The notes: a model not told the origin generated them from the letters alone. A DNA stretch of 14,468 nt from Nitrospirota bacterium (GCA_005877565.1 VBOK01000048.1:1-14468); one strand, 5' to 3'. Numbered from the stretch's first letter, positions 1-6,376 are shown. Numbers and translations are program-made.

Positions 1-2
1 AC

Positions 3-155
3 TACTCGAAAGAATATCTCCGAGACCGGAAGCTGTACGCCGCAAGCCCGAACCGGGCCCATCACCTTCCCTATATCGAAGCCATTGCTGCCTGCAAGAC
101 CGACTGGGATCTTCGCACGCTGATCGAGATCAAGCATGGCTTCGTTCACGTATGA
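3..155 (+). CDS. C-terminal end of an unrecognised protein, cut by window edge
   Basis: An open frame enters from the left edge (codons in phase with base 3) and stops at TGA 153-155. The 50 visible residues include the stretch HHLPYIEAIAACKTDWDLR and end HGFVHV. Codon use is GC-rich and protein-like, while frame 1 stops at 121-123. It overlaps the following HicA gene by 20 nt, a spacing often seen in co-translated pairs. I do not recognise the family. It does not resemble the usual HicB antitoxin fold sequence, so calling it the antitoxin would be a guess based on position only. The start lies outside the window. Confidence 0.35.
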   Translation, partial: YSKEYLRDRKLYAASPNRAHHLPYIEAIAACKTDWDLRTLIEIKHGFVHV

Positions 156-366
156 CGACTTCCGCGCAGTTCTGAAACGGGCGGGATTCGAGAAGCTCCG
201 ATCCGAGAAGCATGAGACCTGGCGGAAAATCTTGCCGAGCGGCTCTATCTTGCGTGTCCGGATCAGTCACCAGCACAAACGGGACATCCCCAAGTGGCTG
301 TTCCACGAGATGCTACGACAGGCCGGACTGACGGTAGATGAGTTTAAGACATTGCTGAGAGACTAA
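136..366 (+). CDS. hicA: HicA-family toxin (YcfA-like mRNA interferase)
   Basis: The 76-aa product has the size and layout of HicA toxins, small double-stranded-RNA-binding-fold proteins that cleave mRNA and are normally held by a HicB antitoxin. Visible signature: AGF at residues 16-18, then a basic strand with the candidate catalytic His at residue 26 (SEKHETWRK, corresponding to the GSHhh motif), a VRISHQHKRDIPKW segment, and the C-terminal helix RQAGLTVDEF typical of the family. The ATG at 136 overlaps the upstream frame by 20 nt, suggesting translational coupling. No HicB-like gene lies downstream: the next gene (385-1341) is convergent and metabolic. If an antitoxin is present, it must be the upstream frame or lie outside the window. 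The family call is firm; activity is not shown. Confidence 0.8.
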   Translation: MASFTYDDFRAVLKRAGFEKLRSEKHETWRKILPSGSILRVRISHQHKRDIPKWLFHEMLRQAGLTVDEFKTLLRD

Positions 367-384
367 GAAGGCGAAAAGGGGCGC

Positions 385-1341
385 TCAGCACGCCACGCGC
401 TTGCGGAGGTGGCCGTAGTAGCTGGTGAGGAGCCGCCCGCAGCCCAGCACGCCCGTTGTCAGCGCCATGATCCGATAGACTTCACCTCTCGTCATCTTGA
501 GCGTCACCCCAGGATCGAGCAACGACGGCGAAACGCTCACGCGCTGGAGGGTTTTCACGGCGAACAGGATCGGCCAGGCGCAGGCCAGCCGGAGGCGCAC
601 TTCCCGGCGCGGAATGGCCATCGTGTAGAGCCAGCCCTGATCGAGATGCTCCAACGCGGCGCGGAGGAGTCTCGTGAGCACCGGCCGAAGTTTCGGCAAC
701 GTGGCCGGGTCCAGCAGATCGGCCGGTCTCAAGCCCGCCGGCTCCAGCAAGGCGGTCGGGATGTAGCAGCGGCCGCGCCGAAGGTCCGTGGCGAGGTCCC
801 GCAGCACGTTCGTCAGTTGAAGCCCCTTGCCGAAACGGATGCCAACGGTCGCCATCGCCTCCACGTCCCACGCGCGCAGGGCCGCGCGATGGGCGCACAT
901 CAGCCTGGTCCAGAAATCGCCGACGCAGCCGGCCGCATCATAGGTGTACTGATCCAGTTCATCGAGTGTAGTCAAGGAGGCAAGATGCTGAGTGGGTTCG
1001 GGAGGGGCGTCTGCGGGGCCCCCTCCCGCTCGGATGGTGTGGCCGGGAAAGCGCGTCAGGTCCTTCTGCATGCCATGGGCCAAGGTCCCCACAACCTGAC
1101 TGATCAGCGCCCGGTCGCCCGGCACGAAGCTGTGCAAGAGCTGACCGCATTCCACCAGATGAGCCAGCAGGGTCCGCTCTCCCGGCCGAGTCTGCAAGCC
1201 CCTGCGCGGATCGTTCAGATGGACCAGCAGGGCCGCCTGCATTTCCCTGAGGGCATCCTCCCGCTGGATCGGGTTCATCACCCATTCCCGAAATCTGGTC
1301 AGATACTGAAGTCGCTGGGAGCGCTCGAGGAGCATAACCAT
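385..1341 (-). CDS. N-terminally truncated squalene/phytoene synthase-like protein
   Basis: The 318-aa product belongs to the trans-isoprenyl diphosphate synthase (head-to-head) family, which makes squalene or phytoene from FPP or GGPP. The C-terminal two thirds are well preserved: GTLAHGM at about 85-91, YTYDAAGCVGDFW at 132-144, and the second Asp-rich motif NVLRDLATDLRRGRCYIP at 178-195 with D182 and D186. The N-terminal block that normally carries the first substrate-Mg binding DxxxD motif (about 50-60 residues) is absent. The protein begins at a point that aligns just after it. An in-frame TGA lies only 11 codons upstream (1375-1377), and none of the three minus-strand frames between 1342 and 1505 encodes the missing part. 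No Shine-Dalgarno sequence precedes the ATG. A full-length enzyme would be roughly 350-380 aa. It is either a decayed remnant or a shortened paralogue, and catalysis is doubtful. Confidence 0.8.
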   Translation of the reverse strand: MVMLLERSQRLQYLTRFREWVMNPIQREDALREMQAALLVHLNDPRRGLQTRPGERTLLAHLVECGQLLHSFVPGDRALISQVVGTLAHGMQKDLTRFPGHTIRAGGGPADAPPEPTQHLASLTTLDELDQYTYDAAGCVGDFWTRLMCAHRAALRAWDVEAMATVGIRFGKGLQLTNVLRDLATDLRRGRCYIPTALLEPAGLRPADLLDPATLPKLRPVLTRLLRAALEHLDQGWLYTMAIPRREVRLRLACAWPILFAVKTLQRVSVSPSLLDPGVTLKMTRGEVYRIMALTTGVLGCGRLLTSYYGHLRKRVAC

Positions 1342-1349
1342 TTGAAAGA

Positions 1350-1378
1350 CTAGTACACGTTCTGAACCCAGGGGTCAA
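1350..1378 (-). promoter_or_regulatory. Possible sigma70-type promoter toward the truncated synthase
   Basis: On the minus strand TTGACC (1373-1378) and TACTAG (1350-1355) are separated by 17 nt. The -10-like box ends only 8 nt before the ATG at 1341, so the transcript would start at or next to the start codon (leaderless), or translation would begin at the second ATG (1335). The match is imperfect in the -10 box and could be chance. Confidence 0.3.
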
Positions 1379-1397
1379 GACGAAGCAGAAAGAGGCC

Positions 1398-1425
1398 TTG
1401 ACACCGCCCCTTGTGATGGTAATAT
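1398..1425 (+). promoter_or_regulatory. Sigma70-type promoter for htpX
   Basis: A perfect -35 TTGACA (1398-1403) and a near-perfect -10 TAATAT (1420-1425) are spaced by 16 nt. The predicted start near 1432 gives a leader of about 75 nt ending in the strong ribosome binding site AAGGAGG (1488-1494), 11 nt before the ATG at 1506. This is the best promoter match I see in the window. Confidence 0.65.
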
Positions 1426-1505
1426 TCAGAACACACATCATCGTGCGGCTCGGGAGTGTCGAAGCGGCCCCCGGAATCCGCATCCTGAAGGAGGAACAAG
1501 CTTAG

Positions 1506-2399
1506 ATGTTAAAAAACTTGAAGGGGATTGGGTTACTGCTGATCGCCAACTTCCTGATCATGATCACGCTGGGTGTCGTGTACGTGGTTCTTGCGAACTT
1601 CGTACTGCCGGCCTTCGGCATCGACATCCGCGGGTCGGTGGATGCAACCATTCTGCTCTACGCGGGCGTCCTGGGCTTCGGAGGGGCTTTCATCTCGCTG
1701 GCCTTCTCCAAGCAGTTCGCCCGGGCCATGCTGGATTGCTCCCAGATTACTGAGCCCCGGACTCGCGCCGAAGAGGTCGTGTTCCAGACCGTGCGCGAGC
1801 TGGCCCAGCGACTCCACGTCAAGATGCCGGAAGTCTGGGTTTACGATGCGCCAGATCCGAACGCCTTCGCCACCGGGCCAACCAAGAACAACGCGATGGT
1901 CGCCGTGTCGACCGGCCTCCTGGAGAACTTGAACGAGGAGGAAATCCGGTCCGTCCTGGCGCACGAGATGGGCCATGTCTGGAACGGGGACATGTTCACC
2001 ACGACCGTGCTGGCCGGCTTGCTGAACACCTTCGTGTACTTCATCTCCATGTGGGTGGAGCGGTTCTTTAGAGAACGTGACCAGGCGATTCTGGGCATCG
2101 TCGCCTTCTACGTCTTGCAGATCGTTCTCGGCATCCTGGCCATGATCGTGATCAACTGGCACTCGCGGCGGCGAGAGTTCGAGGCCGACCGGTTCTCGGG
2201 CAAGGCCTACGGGCCGGCTCCGATGATCTCGGCCCTCCAGAGCATTCAGCGCTACGTCGAGGCGGCGCAGATGGAATACGCGACTCACGATGCGTTGGCT
2301 ACGATGAAGATCTCCGGCGGAACCGGTGGGTGGATGAACCTGTTCGCGACCCATCCGCCCATCGAGGAGCGCATCGCGGCCTTGAGGCGGATGGCCTGA
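1506..2399 (+). CDS. htpX: Membrane zinc metalloprotease HtpX (M48)
   Basis: The 297-aa product matches HtpX, an inner-membrane M48B protease that degrades misfolded membrane proteins, in length and layout. Two N-terminal membrane helices lie at about residues 8-35 and 48-68. The family block DAPDPNAFATGPTKNNAMVA precedes the zinc site HEMGH (H153, E154, H157) followed by NGD. Two more hydrophobic segments lie at about 165-181 and 193-216. The third zinc ligand is E224 in SRRREFEAD. The C-terminus carries LFATHPPIEERIAALR, as in E. coli HtpX. The ATG has AAGGAGG at 1488-1494 and a clear promoter. The next gene starts at the base after this stop, so the two are probably co-transcribed. No heat-shock element was identified. 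Confidence 0.95.
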   Translation: MLKNLKGIGLLLIANFLIMITLGVVYVVLANFVLPAFGIDIRGSVDATILLYAGVLGFGGAFISLAFSKQFARAMLDCSQITEPRTRAEEVVFQTVRELAQRLHVKMPEVWVYDAPDPNAFATGPTKNNAMVAVSTGLLENLNEEEIRSVLAHEMGHVWNGDMFTTTVLAGLLNTFVYFISMWVERFFRERDQAILGIVAFYVLQIVLGILAMIVINWHSRRREFEADRFSGKAYGPAPMISALQSIQRYVEAAQMEYATHDALATMKISGGTGGWMNLFATHPPIEERIAALRRMA

Positions 2400-3404
2400 T
2401 TGAAACTGGTCTATCGGTTCGGCGACAGCCCGCTGCCCTCCCTCGACCAGGTGGGCGGCAAGGGGCTTTCCCTCATGCAGCTGTTCCAGGCGGGGTTCCC
2501 CGTCCCGCCCGGCTTCGTCCTGACGACAGCGTTCTTCGAGCCCTGGATCGTCCTGCTGAAGGCGACCCCAGTGTGGAAGCAGTTCCTTGCCGCGGACCCG
2601 GCTGGGCTGCGGGACGTCTGCCAGCGACTCAAGGCCATCAGCGCCGGGTACGAGCTAGCCACCGAGCAGAAGAAGAGACTCAGGGAGGCTCTGATCGTCT
2701 TCGACGAGAAGACTCTCTTTGCCGTGCGCTCCTCCTCTCCGGAGGAGGATCTGGGGAGCGCGTCCTTCGCCGGCGGCTACGAGACGGTCCTGGGTGTCCC
2801 AGTGGATCGGCTGGAAGCAGGGATCCACACCGTGTTCGCCACCTGTCTCGATGCCCGCATCGTCACTTACAAGCACGAACGCGGCCTTGCAGCAGCGGCG
2901 CCCCGTATCGCGATCGTGGTGCAGGAGCAGATCGCCAGCGAGGCAGCTGGTGTTGGCTTTTCGGTCCATCCGGTCAGCGGCGATCCGGATCAGGCCGTGT
3001 TCGAATCCAACTGGGGGCTCGGGGAGACCGTCGTGGCCGGCCGCGTGTCGCCTGACCGGTTCGTCGTGCACAAGCCGACACGGAAGATCCTGGAGCGGCA
3101 GCTTGGCAAGAAAGAACGGGCAATCGTTCTCCTGACCGGCGGTGGGACGCACGAACGCGAGGACCCCCGGCACGAGCAACTGTCGCTGCAGGACGGCCAG
3201 CTCCAGGCCTTAACCGAAGCGGTGATCGCCATCGAGCGTCACGCGGGCCGTCCTATTGATATGGAATGGGCCTTCGCCGGCGGACGGCTCCACGTACTCC
3301 AGGCCCGCCCGATCGTGAAGCGCGCGGCCGCTGAAACAAAGAAGGAAAAGATCGTGCAGAAGATCTGGGAACGAATCAAGGCATTGGTTCAATGGCGCGC
3401 CTAA
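2400..3404 (+). CDS. Stand-alone PEP synthase/PPDK-type nucleotide-binding domain protein
   Basis: The 334-aa product corresponds to only the N-terminal ATP-grasp-like domain (PF01326 type) of phosphoenolpyruvate synthase or pyruvate,phosphate dikinase, enzymes normally about 800-900 aa long. Visible motifs are VGGKGLSL (18-25), PVPPGFVLTT (34-43), AVRSSSPEED (108-117), SNWGLGETVVAGRVSPDRF around 203-221, and the closing IDMEW (286-290, E289) and LQARP (300-304). The phosphohistidine swivel domain and the PEP/pyruvate TIM barrel are missing, and the gene ends cleanly in a basic tail, so this is not a frameshift. Translation probably begins at TTG 2400, immediately after the htpX TGA, with a purine-rich GAGGCGG about 10 nt upstream. 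Such single-domain proteins may phosphorylate a separate acceptor or act as ATP-dependent dikinases, but the substrate cannot be told here. Confidence 0.85.
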   Translation: MKLVYRFGDSPLPSLDQVGGKGLSLMQLFQAGFPVPPGFVLTTAFFEPWIVLLKATPVWKQFLAADPAGLRDVCQRLKAISAGYELATEQKKRLREALIVFDEKTLFAVRSSSPEEDLGSASFAGGYETVLGVPVDRLEAGIHTVFATCLDARIVTYKHERGLAAAAPRIAIVVQEQIASEAAGVGFSVHPVSGDPDQAVFESNWGLGETVVAGRVSPDRFVVHKPTRKILERQLGKKERAIVLLTGGGTHEREDPRHEQLSLQDGQLQALTEAVIAIERHAGRPIDMEWAFAGGRLHVLQARPIVKRAAAETKKEKIVQKIWERIKALVQWRA

Positions 3405-3406
3405 TT

Positions 3407-3434
3407 GTAGGGGCACGGCGCGCCGTGCCCCTAC
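3407..3434. repeat. Perfect 28-nt palindrome between convergent genes
   Basis: Bases 3407-3434 form a perfect inverted repeat with 14-nt arms (left arm GTAGGGGCACGGCG) and no spacer. It begins 3 nt after the stop of the upstream plus-strand gene and contains the TAG stop (3431-3433) of the convergent cupredoxin gene. GTAGGGGC...GCCCCTAC palindromes are, to my knowledge, a recurring intergenic class in several bacterial phyla. It could act as a bidirectional transcription stop or RNA stabiliser, although no T-tract follows on either side. Confidence 0.75.
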
Positions 3435-3844
3435 GGTCGCACCTCGAGCATGCCTTCCATGCCCTTCTCGCGGTGGCTTTTGAAGAAGAGCAGCTTCTTG
3501 TCACAGTAGATCGCGAAGGATCCCGGCACCGTCGGAGTGAACGAGACCTTCACGGTTTGCCCGGCCGGGATCTCCTCCCTGATTGCAAGACCCGACTTGG
3601 GATCATCAATGAGAAAATTGTGCGGCACCAATACGGTCACGCTCTTGACGGTCAGTTCGACCGGCATACCAGCCCGCACGACGAGATGGCGCGGGCTGAA
3701 CTCATAGCTGTCGGCTTCGATCACGGCCCGTTGGATTCCGTCCGGGTCCATCGGAACTTCGAAGGCAACTGGCTCCGCGGCTACGCACGTGATGATCGGC
3801 ACGAGGACGAGCAAACCGGTTCCGACTCCGAGAGCGTACAGCAT
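3431..3844 (-). CDS. Exported cupredoxin-like copper protein
   Basis: The 137-aa product has an N-terminal hydrophobic signal segment (residues 3-22, likely cleaved after CVAA near residue 23) and one cupredoxin domain. The type-1 copper ligands are in their expected places: H75 in PHNF, C114 in AIYC, H124 in KSH and M129 in GMEGM. This places it with the Cupredoxin_1/plastocyanin-like group of periplasmic electron carriers or copper-binding proteins. The ATG at 3844 is preceded by a strong GGGAGGGGG ribosome binding site (minus strand). It is divergent from the PHM-like copper protein at 4004-4921 and convergent with the PEP-type gene, its stop lying inside the 28-nt palindrome. An electron-transfer or copper-delivery link to the divergent gene is inferred from position only. 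Confidence 0.88.
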   Translation of the reverse strand: MLYALGVGTGLLVLVPIITCVAAEPVAFEVPMDPDGIQRAVIEADSYEFSPRHLVVRAGMPVELTVKSVTVLVPHNFLIDDPKSGLAIREEIPAGQTVKVSFTPTVPGSFAIYCDKKLLFFKSHREKGMEGMLEVRP

Positions 3845-3941
3845 TGTTCAGGCCCCCTCCCTCACAATATGACACATTATCCGCCTGTTTCGGTCAAGAG
3901 CACAGTCATGAGCAAGCAATTCCGCACACTTCAGTCCAAGC

Positions 3942-3970
3942 GGACAGATTTAAAATCTGTCCCCTTTTCT
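3942..3970 (+). repeat. Inverted repeat GGACAGATTT/AAATCTGTCC with T-rich tail
   Basis: The arms GGACAGATTT (3942-3951) and AAATCTGTCC (3953-3962) flank a single A, and CCTTTTCT follows. The motif AAATCTGTCCCCTTTT resembles a dispersed intergenic repeat that I associate with REP-like elements mobilised by RAYT-type transposases in several phyla (recalled, not searched). On the plus strand a stem followed by a T-rich run could also attenuate transcription into the gene at 4004. The AT-rich local composition differs from the flanking genes. Confidence 0.55.
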
Positions 3971-4003
3971 CCGTTTTGCCTCGGCACCAATATTGCATTT
4001 TAC

Positions 4004-4921
4004 ATGGTGAATCAACACAACCATGCTCCAACGGTGTTCCAGTCCAAAGGCACCACGACAGTGACCTTGCAGGACGATGCCTTGGTCCTCACCTTCGGGC
4101 CGATCGACCTGCCGGCCGGACACAGCGGCGACCTGGCCTCTAGCCTGCCGATTCATACCTTCAAGGCGCCCAAGGACATGACCGTGATTGGTTTCAGGTC
4201 GCGCATCTTCACCAAGGACGGCAAGGAGCTGCCCGGCCAGTACCTCCACCATATCCTGCTCCAGAATCTGGAAGAAAAGAGCCTCTCCTGTCCCGGCGAG
4301 CCGACCTACTTCGCAGGAGCCGGGATCGAGATCACGGATGCCAAATTCCCCCCTGGTTACGGTGTGCCGATCAAAAAGGACAGCACGCTCGTCTCGATCG
4401 TGGCCTTCTACCATAAGGTCCCGCCCACCAAGGACGTCCTGGCGACCTTCACCATGGACTTGGCCCCCGAGGGGGCCAGCGTTAAGCCGATCAAAGCCTA
4501 CACCGTCGGCGTCAACGTGGTCTGTTACAGCCAGTTCAGCAAGCGGCCGTCCAACGAATCGGACGAAGGCCGGGAGTTGAAGCCTGGCATCGTGCAGGTG
4601 GACTCCAAGCCCCTGAAATTCACGGTGGACGCGTGCGTCAAGTACGCCTATCCCCACGGGCATGACGGGCTGCTCATGATCGCGCTCGACGACAAGACCA
4701 CGAACCAGACGTTATTGCGCAGCGTGCCTGACGTCGAGAACGGCGGGAACCTGCGCGGGTTCCGTGCTCAGCAAGTCTACAGCAGCACGAAGGGCTTTCC
4801 TGTGAACACCAAGGACGAGTATGAGATGACGATGGTCTACCATCTCAACCGCCAGGAGACCCTGGACCTGCACGGCATGGGCAACTACCTCCTCTACGTC
4901 GCACCGGGACCGTGTGAATAG
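4004..4921 (+). CDS. PHM-like type II copper protein, candidate monooxygenase fold
   Basis: The 305-aa product resembles the two-domain core of peptidylglycine alpha-hydroxylating monooxygenase (PHM) and related DBH-like or SURNod19-type proteins. Candidate CuM-type ligands follow the PHM order and approximate spacing: H82-H83 in QYLHHILL, H137 in AFYHKV, H218 and H220 in YPHGHD, and M292 in HGMGNYLLYVAP. The segment YFAGAGIEI...PPGYGVPI (103-123) also matches the layout of the PHM N-domain. The frame is open far upstream (3392), but protein-like codon use begins near here; I chose ATG 4004 because 3908-4003 is AT-rich and holds an inverted repeat. ATG 3908 (337 aa) is the alternative; neither has a good ribosome binding site. 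No signal peptide is visible from either start, which is odd for this fold. The gene is divergent from a cupredoxin. Confidence 0.6.
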   Translation: MVNQHNHAPTVFQSKGTTTVTLQDDALVLTFGPIDLPAGHSGDLASSLPIHTFKAPKDMTVIGFRSRIFTKDGKELPGQYLHHILLQNLEEKSLSCPGEPTYFAGAGIEITDAKFPPGYGVPIKKDSTLVSIVAFYHKVPPTKDVLATFTMDLAPEGASVKPIKAYTVGVNVVCYSQFSKRPSNESDEGRELKPGIVQVDSKPLKFTVDACVKYAYPHGHDGLLMIALDDKTTNQTLLRSVPDVENGGNLRGFRAQQVYSSTKGFPVNTKDEYEMTMVYHLNRQETLDLHGMGNYLLYVAPGPCE

Positions 4922-4941
4922 ATCGATTGACCGCTCGCCTC

Positions 4942-4950
4942 TGGTATACT
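4942..4950 (+). promoter_or_regulatory. Extended -10 promoter for the lipoprotein gene
   Basis: TGG followed by TATACT (4945-4950) is an extended -10 element; no good -35 lies at 16-18 nt (TTGACC at 4927-4932 is too close). The predicted start near 4957 would leave only about 14 nt of leader, almost wholly occupied by the AAAAGGAGG ribosome binding site (4956-4964). Confidence 0.4.
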
Positions 4951-4970
4951 GAACCAAAAGGAGGCGGGTT

Positions 4971-5360
4971 ATGACCAGACTTATGGCCGTGGGCATGGTC
5001 GCCTTATGGATCAGCGGGTGCGCCTCGTACGGAGGGTGGGAGCCCACCGTGGATACCAGCCGGGACATGAACAGAGACGCCTTGGCGCACGACCTCGCCG
5101 AGTGCAAGGAACTGGCGAGCAAGGCGTCGGGCGGCACGGCGACCGAAGCCGCCAAGGGCACCGGTGCCGGCGCTGTCATCGGAGCGGCGGCTGGGGCGGT
5201 GATCGGCGCAGTCTCCGGCAGTCCTGGGCGTGGGGCCGCGCTGGGATCAGCGATCGGCGGAACCAGCGGCGGCGTGCATGAAGGCGTATCCGCCGAGCAC
5301 CAGTACAAACGCAGCTACATCAAGTGCCTGGAGGGCCGCGGCCACCCAGTGATCAACTAA
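4971..5360 (+). CDS. Glycine-zipper outer-membrane-type lipoprotein
   Basis: The 129-aa product starts with a type II signal peptide whose lipobox ISGC places the lipidated cysteine at residue 17. A mature linker (18-52) is followed by a glycine-zipper segment at about 60-100 with GxxxG/AxxxG repeats (GTGAGAVIGAAAGAVIGAVS and GRGAALGSAIGGTSGG), which usually packs in a membrane. The C-terminal tail ends KCLEGRGHPVIN, a common ending in this lipoprotein family. The gene has its own extended -10 and a strong ribosome binding site 6 nt before the ATG. It is convergent with the next gene and their stop codons overlap (TAA 5358-5360, minus-strand TAG 5357-5359). A specific role is not known; related proteins contribute to envelope integrity. 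Confidence 0.85.
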   Translation: MTRLMAVGMVALWISGCASYGGWEPTVDTSRDMNRDALAHDLAECKELASKASGGTATEAAKGTGAGAVIGAAAGAVIGAVSGSPGRGAALGSAIGGTSGGVHEGVSAEHQYKRSYIKCLEGRGHPVIN

Positions 5361-6325
5361 GGGACCACGGTCACATTGACATACACCGGGAAGCTCTCGG
5401 CTCCTTCCTCGTCCCGAACGATCAAGCGGAACCGCAGGACACGCGGCTCGTCCACCACGGGCGCGAAGAAGTAAGGCCGGGGGCTGAGCGGCTCGACAAG
5501 ATTGATCGGCATCCCCTGGACCTGCGACCAGTAGTACAAAGGGTTCTTCCCTTCCGGATCCCCGCTCAGAAGCGCGTCCAGCCGGACCTTCGCGCCTTGC
5601 TTGACCGTCTGATCGGTTCCGGCATGGGCCACCGGCGGCCGGTTCTCGGGGTTCTCCACCTCCACCACGACAGGGATCTTGACCTCGTGCTTGCCGTTTT
5701 TGGCCACGATCTCCGCCGTGCCCTGACCCATCGCCTGCGCGAGTCCGTCATGGTTGACACGCACGACTTTCTCATCGCTCGACCGGTAGGTGGTACCCGT
5801 GCGGCTGTGGGTCAGGTCCCGTGCCACCCGGTCGGCGTATCTCCCGCGGACGCTCAGCAGTCGGACCTCGCCGATGGTCTTGGTAAACCGGACCGGGATC
5901 TCCGCTTCCAGGCCTTTTAGCTCAGCCGCGGGTTCCACGCGGACGGAGACTTCATCGAACAGTACGTATTGCCCGCGTCGCTCCGCCACCTGAGCCACGG
6001 CCAGCAGGCGCATGGCGCCTACCGCTTCGACAGGGACGGGCATCGCGGCGTCAAACGGAGCAGCCATCGCCTCGACCATCGGCGGAGCTTCAACCTTGAT
6101 GTCGTCCAACGCCCGCTCCTCTTCAAAGAGCGTGTACGTGACTTTCACCACCGGCAGCCCCGGCTGGAACCTGACCCTGACCTTCATCGGCTCGCCGGGC
6201 CTGACCACCGCCCCTTTCCCGGGTTCCGAGACTTGAAAGGCGAACGCCTCGGATTCGATCGACGCCTGCGTCCACAGCGCCCCCGCAAGAACCGCCCAGA
6301 CCCTGAAGCTCACCCGCCGCTGCAT
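5357..6325 (-). CDS. Exported protein with Big2-like and PKD-like Ig-fold domains
   Basis: The 322-aa product begins with a positively charged, hydrophobic signal sequence (residues 1-29, likely cut after AFA). An N-terminal beta-rich region (30-150) contains VRPGEPMKVRVRF and may be another Ig-like unit. A bacterial Ig-like Big2-type domain lies at about 155-222, with the typical TTYRSSDEKVVRVNHDGLAQ and GQGTAEIVAK segments. A PKD/K319-like domain at 229-320 starts RPPVAHAGTDQTVKQGAKV and includes GDPEGKNPLYYWSQVQG and a closing VRDEEGAES. These modules usually mediate extracellular or cell-surface protein-protein contacts. No catalytic motif or C-terminal anchor is seen. The ATG has only a weak purine-rich site upstream. 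The 94-bp gap to the next gene holds a possible promoter on this strand. Confidence 0.82.
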   Translation of the reverse strand: MQRRVSFRVWAVLAGALWTQASIESEAFAFQVSEPGKGAVVRPGEPMKVRVRFQPGLPVVKVTYTLFEEERALDDIKVEAPPMVEAMAAPFDAAMPVPVEAVGAMRLLAVAQVAERRGQYVLFDEVSVRVEPAAELKGLEAEIPVRFTKTIGEVRLLSVRGRYADRVARDLTHSRTGTTYRSSDEKVVRVNHDGLAQAMGQGTAEIVAKNGKHEVKIPVVVEVENPENRPPVAHAGTDQTVKQGAKVRLDALLSGDPEGKNPLYYWSQVQGMPINLVEPLSPRPYFFAPVVDEPRVLRFRLIVRDEEGAESFPVYVNVTVVP

Positions 6326-6367
6326 GAAGATCTTTCTCGATTATCGCCTTTACGAAAGGGCGGCGGT

Positions 6368-6376
6368 ATTCTACCA
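6368..6376 (-). promoter_or_regulatory. Possible extended -10 promoter for the Big2/PKD gene
   Basis: On the minus strand TGG is followed by TAGAAT (hexamer at 6368-6373), about 42 nt before the ATG at 6325. No recognisable -35 is present. It resembles the extended -10 at 4942-4950. Confidence 0.3.

Noticed and set aside
409..1353. Long plus-strand open frame (314 codons) opposite the synthase gene
   Set aside because: It is the antisense shadow of a GC-rich gene. The sequence is low-complexity, rich in Arg, Gln and His, with no motif, while the minus strand encodes clear family motifs.
3392..4003. Upstream extension of the copper-type protein to a 509-aa product
   Set aside because: The extension runs antisense through the cupredoxin gene and the palindrome and is not protein-like; the similarity begins after 4004.
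4936..4966. CGCCTC/GAGGCG pair that could hide the lipoprotein ribosome binding site
   Set aside because: The left arm lies upstream of the predicted transcription start (about 4957), so it would not be in the RNA. Likely coincidence.
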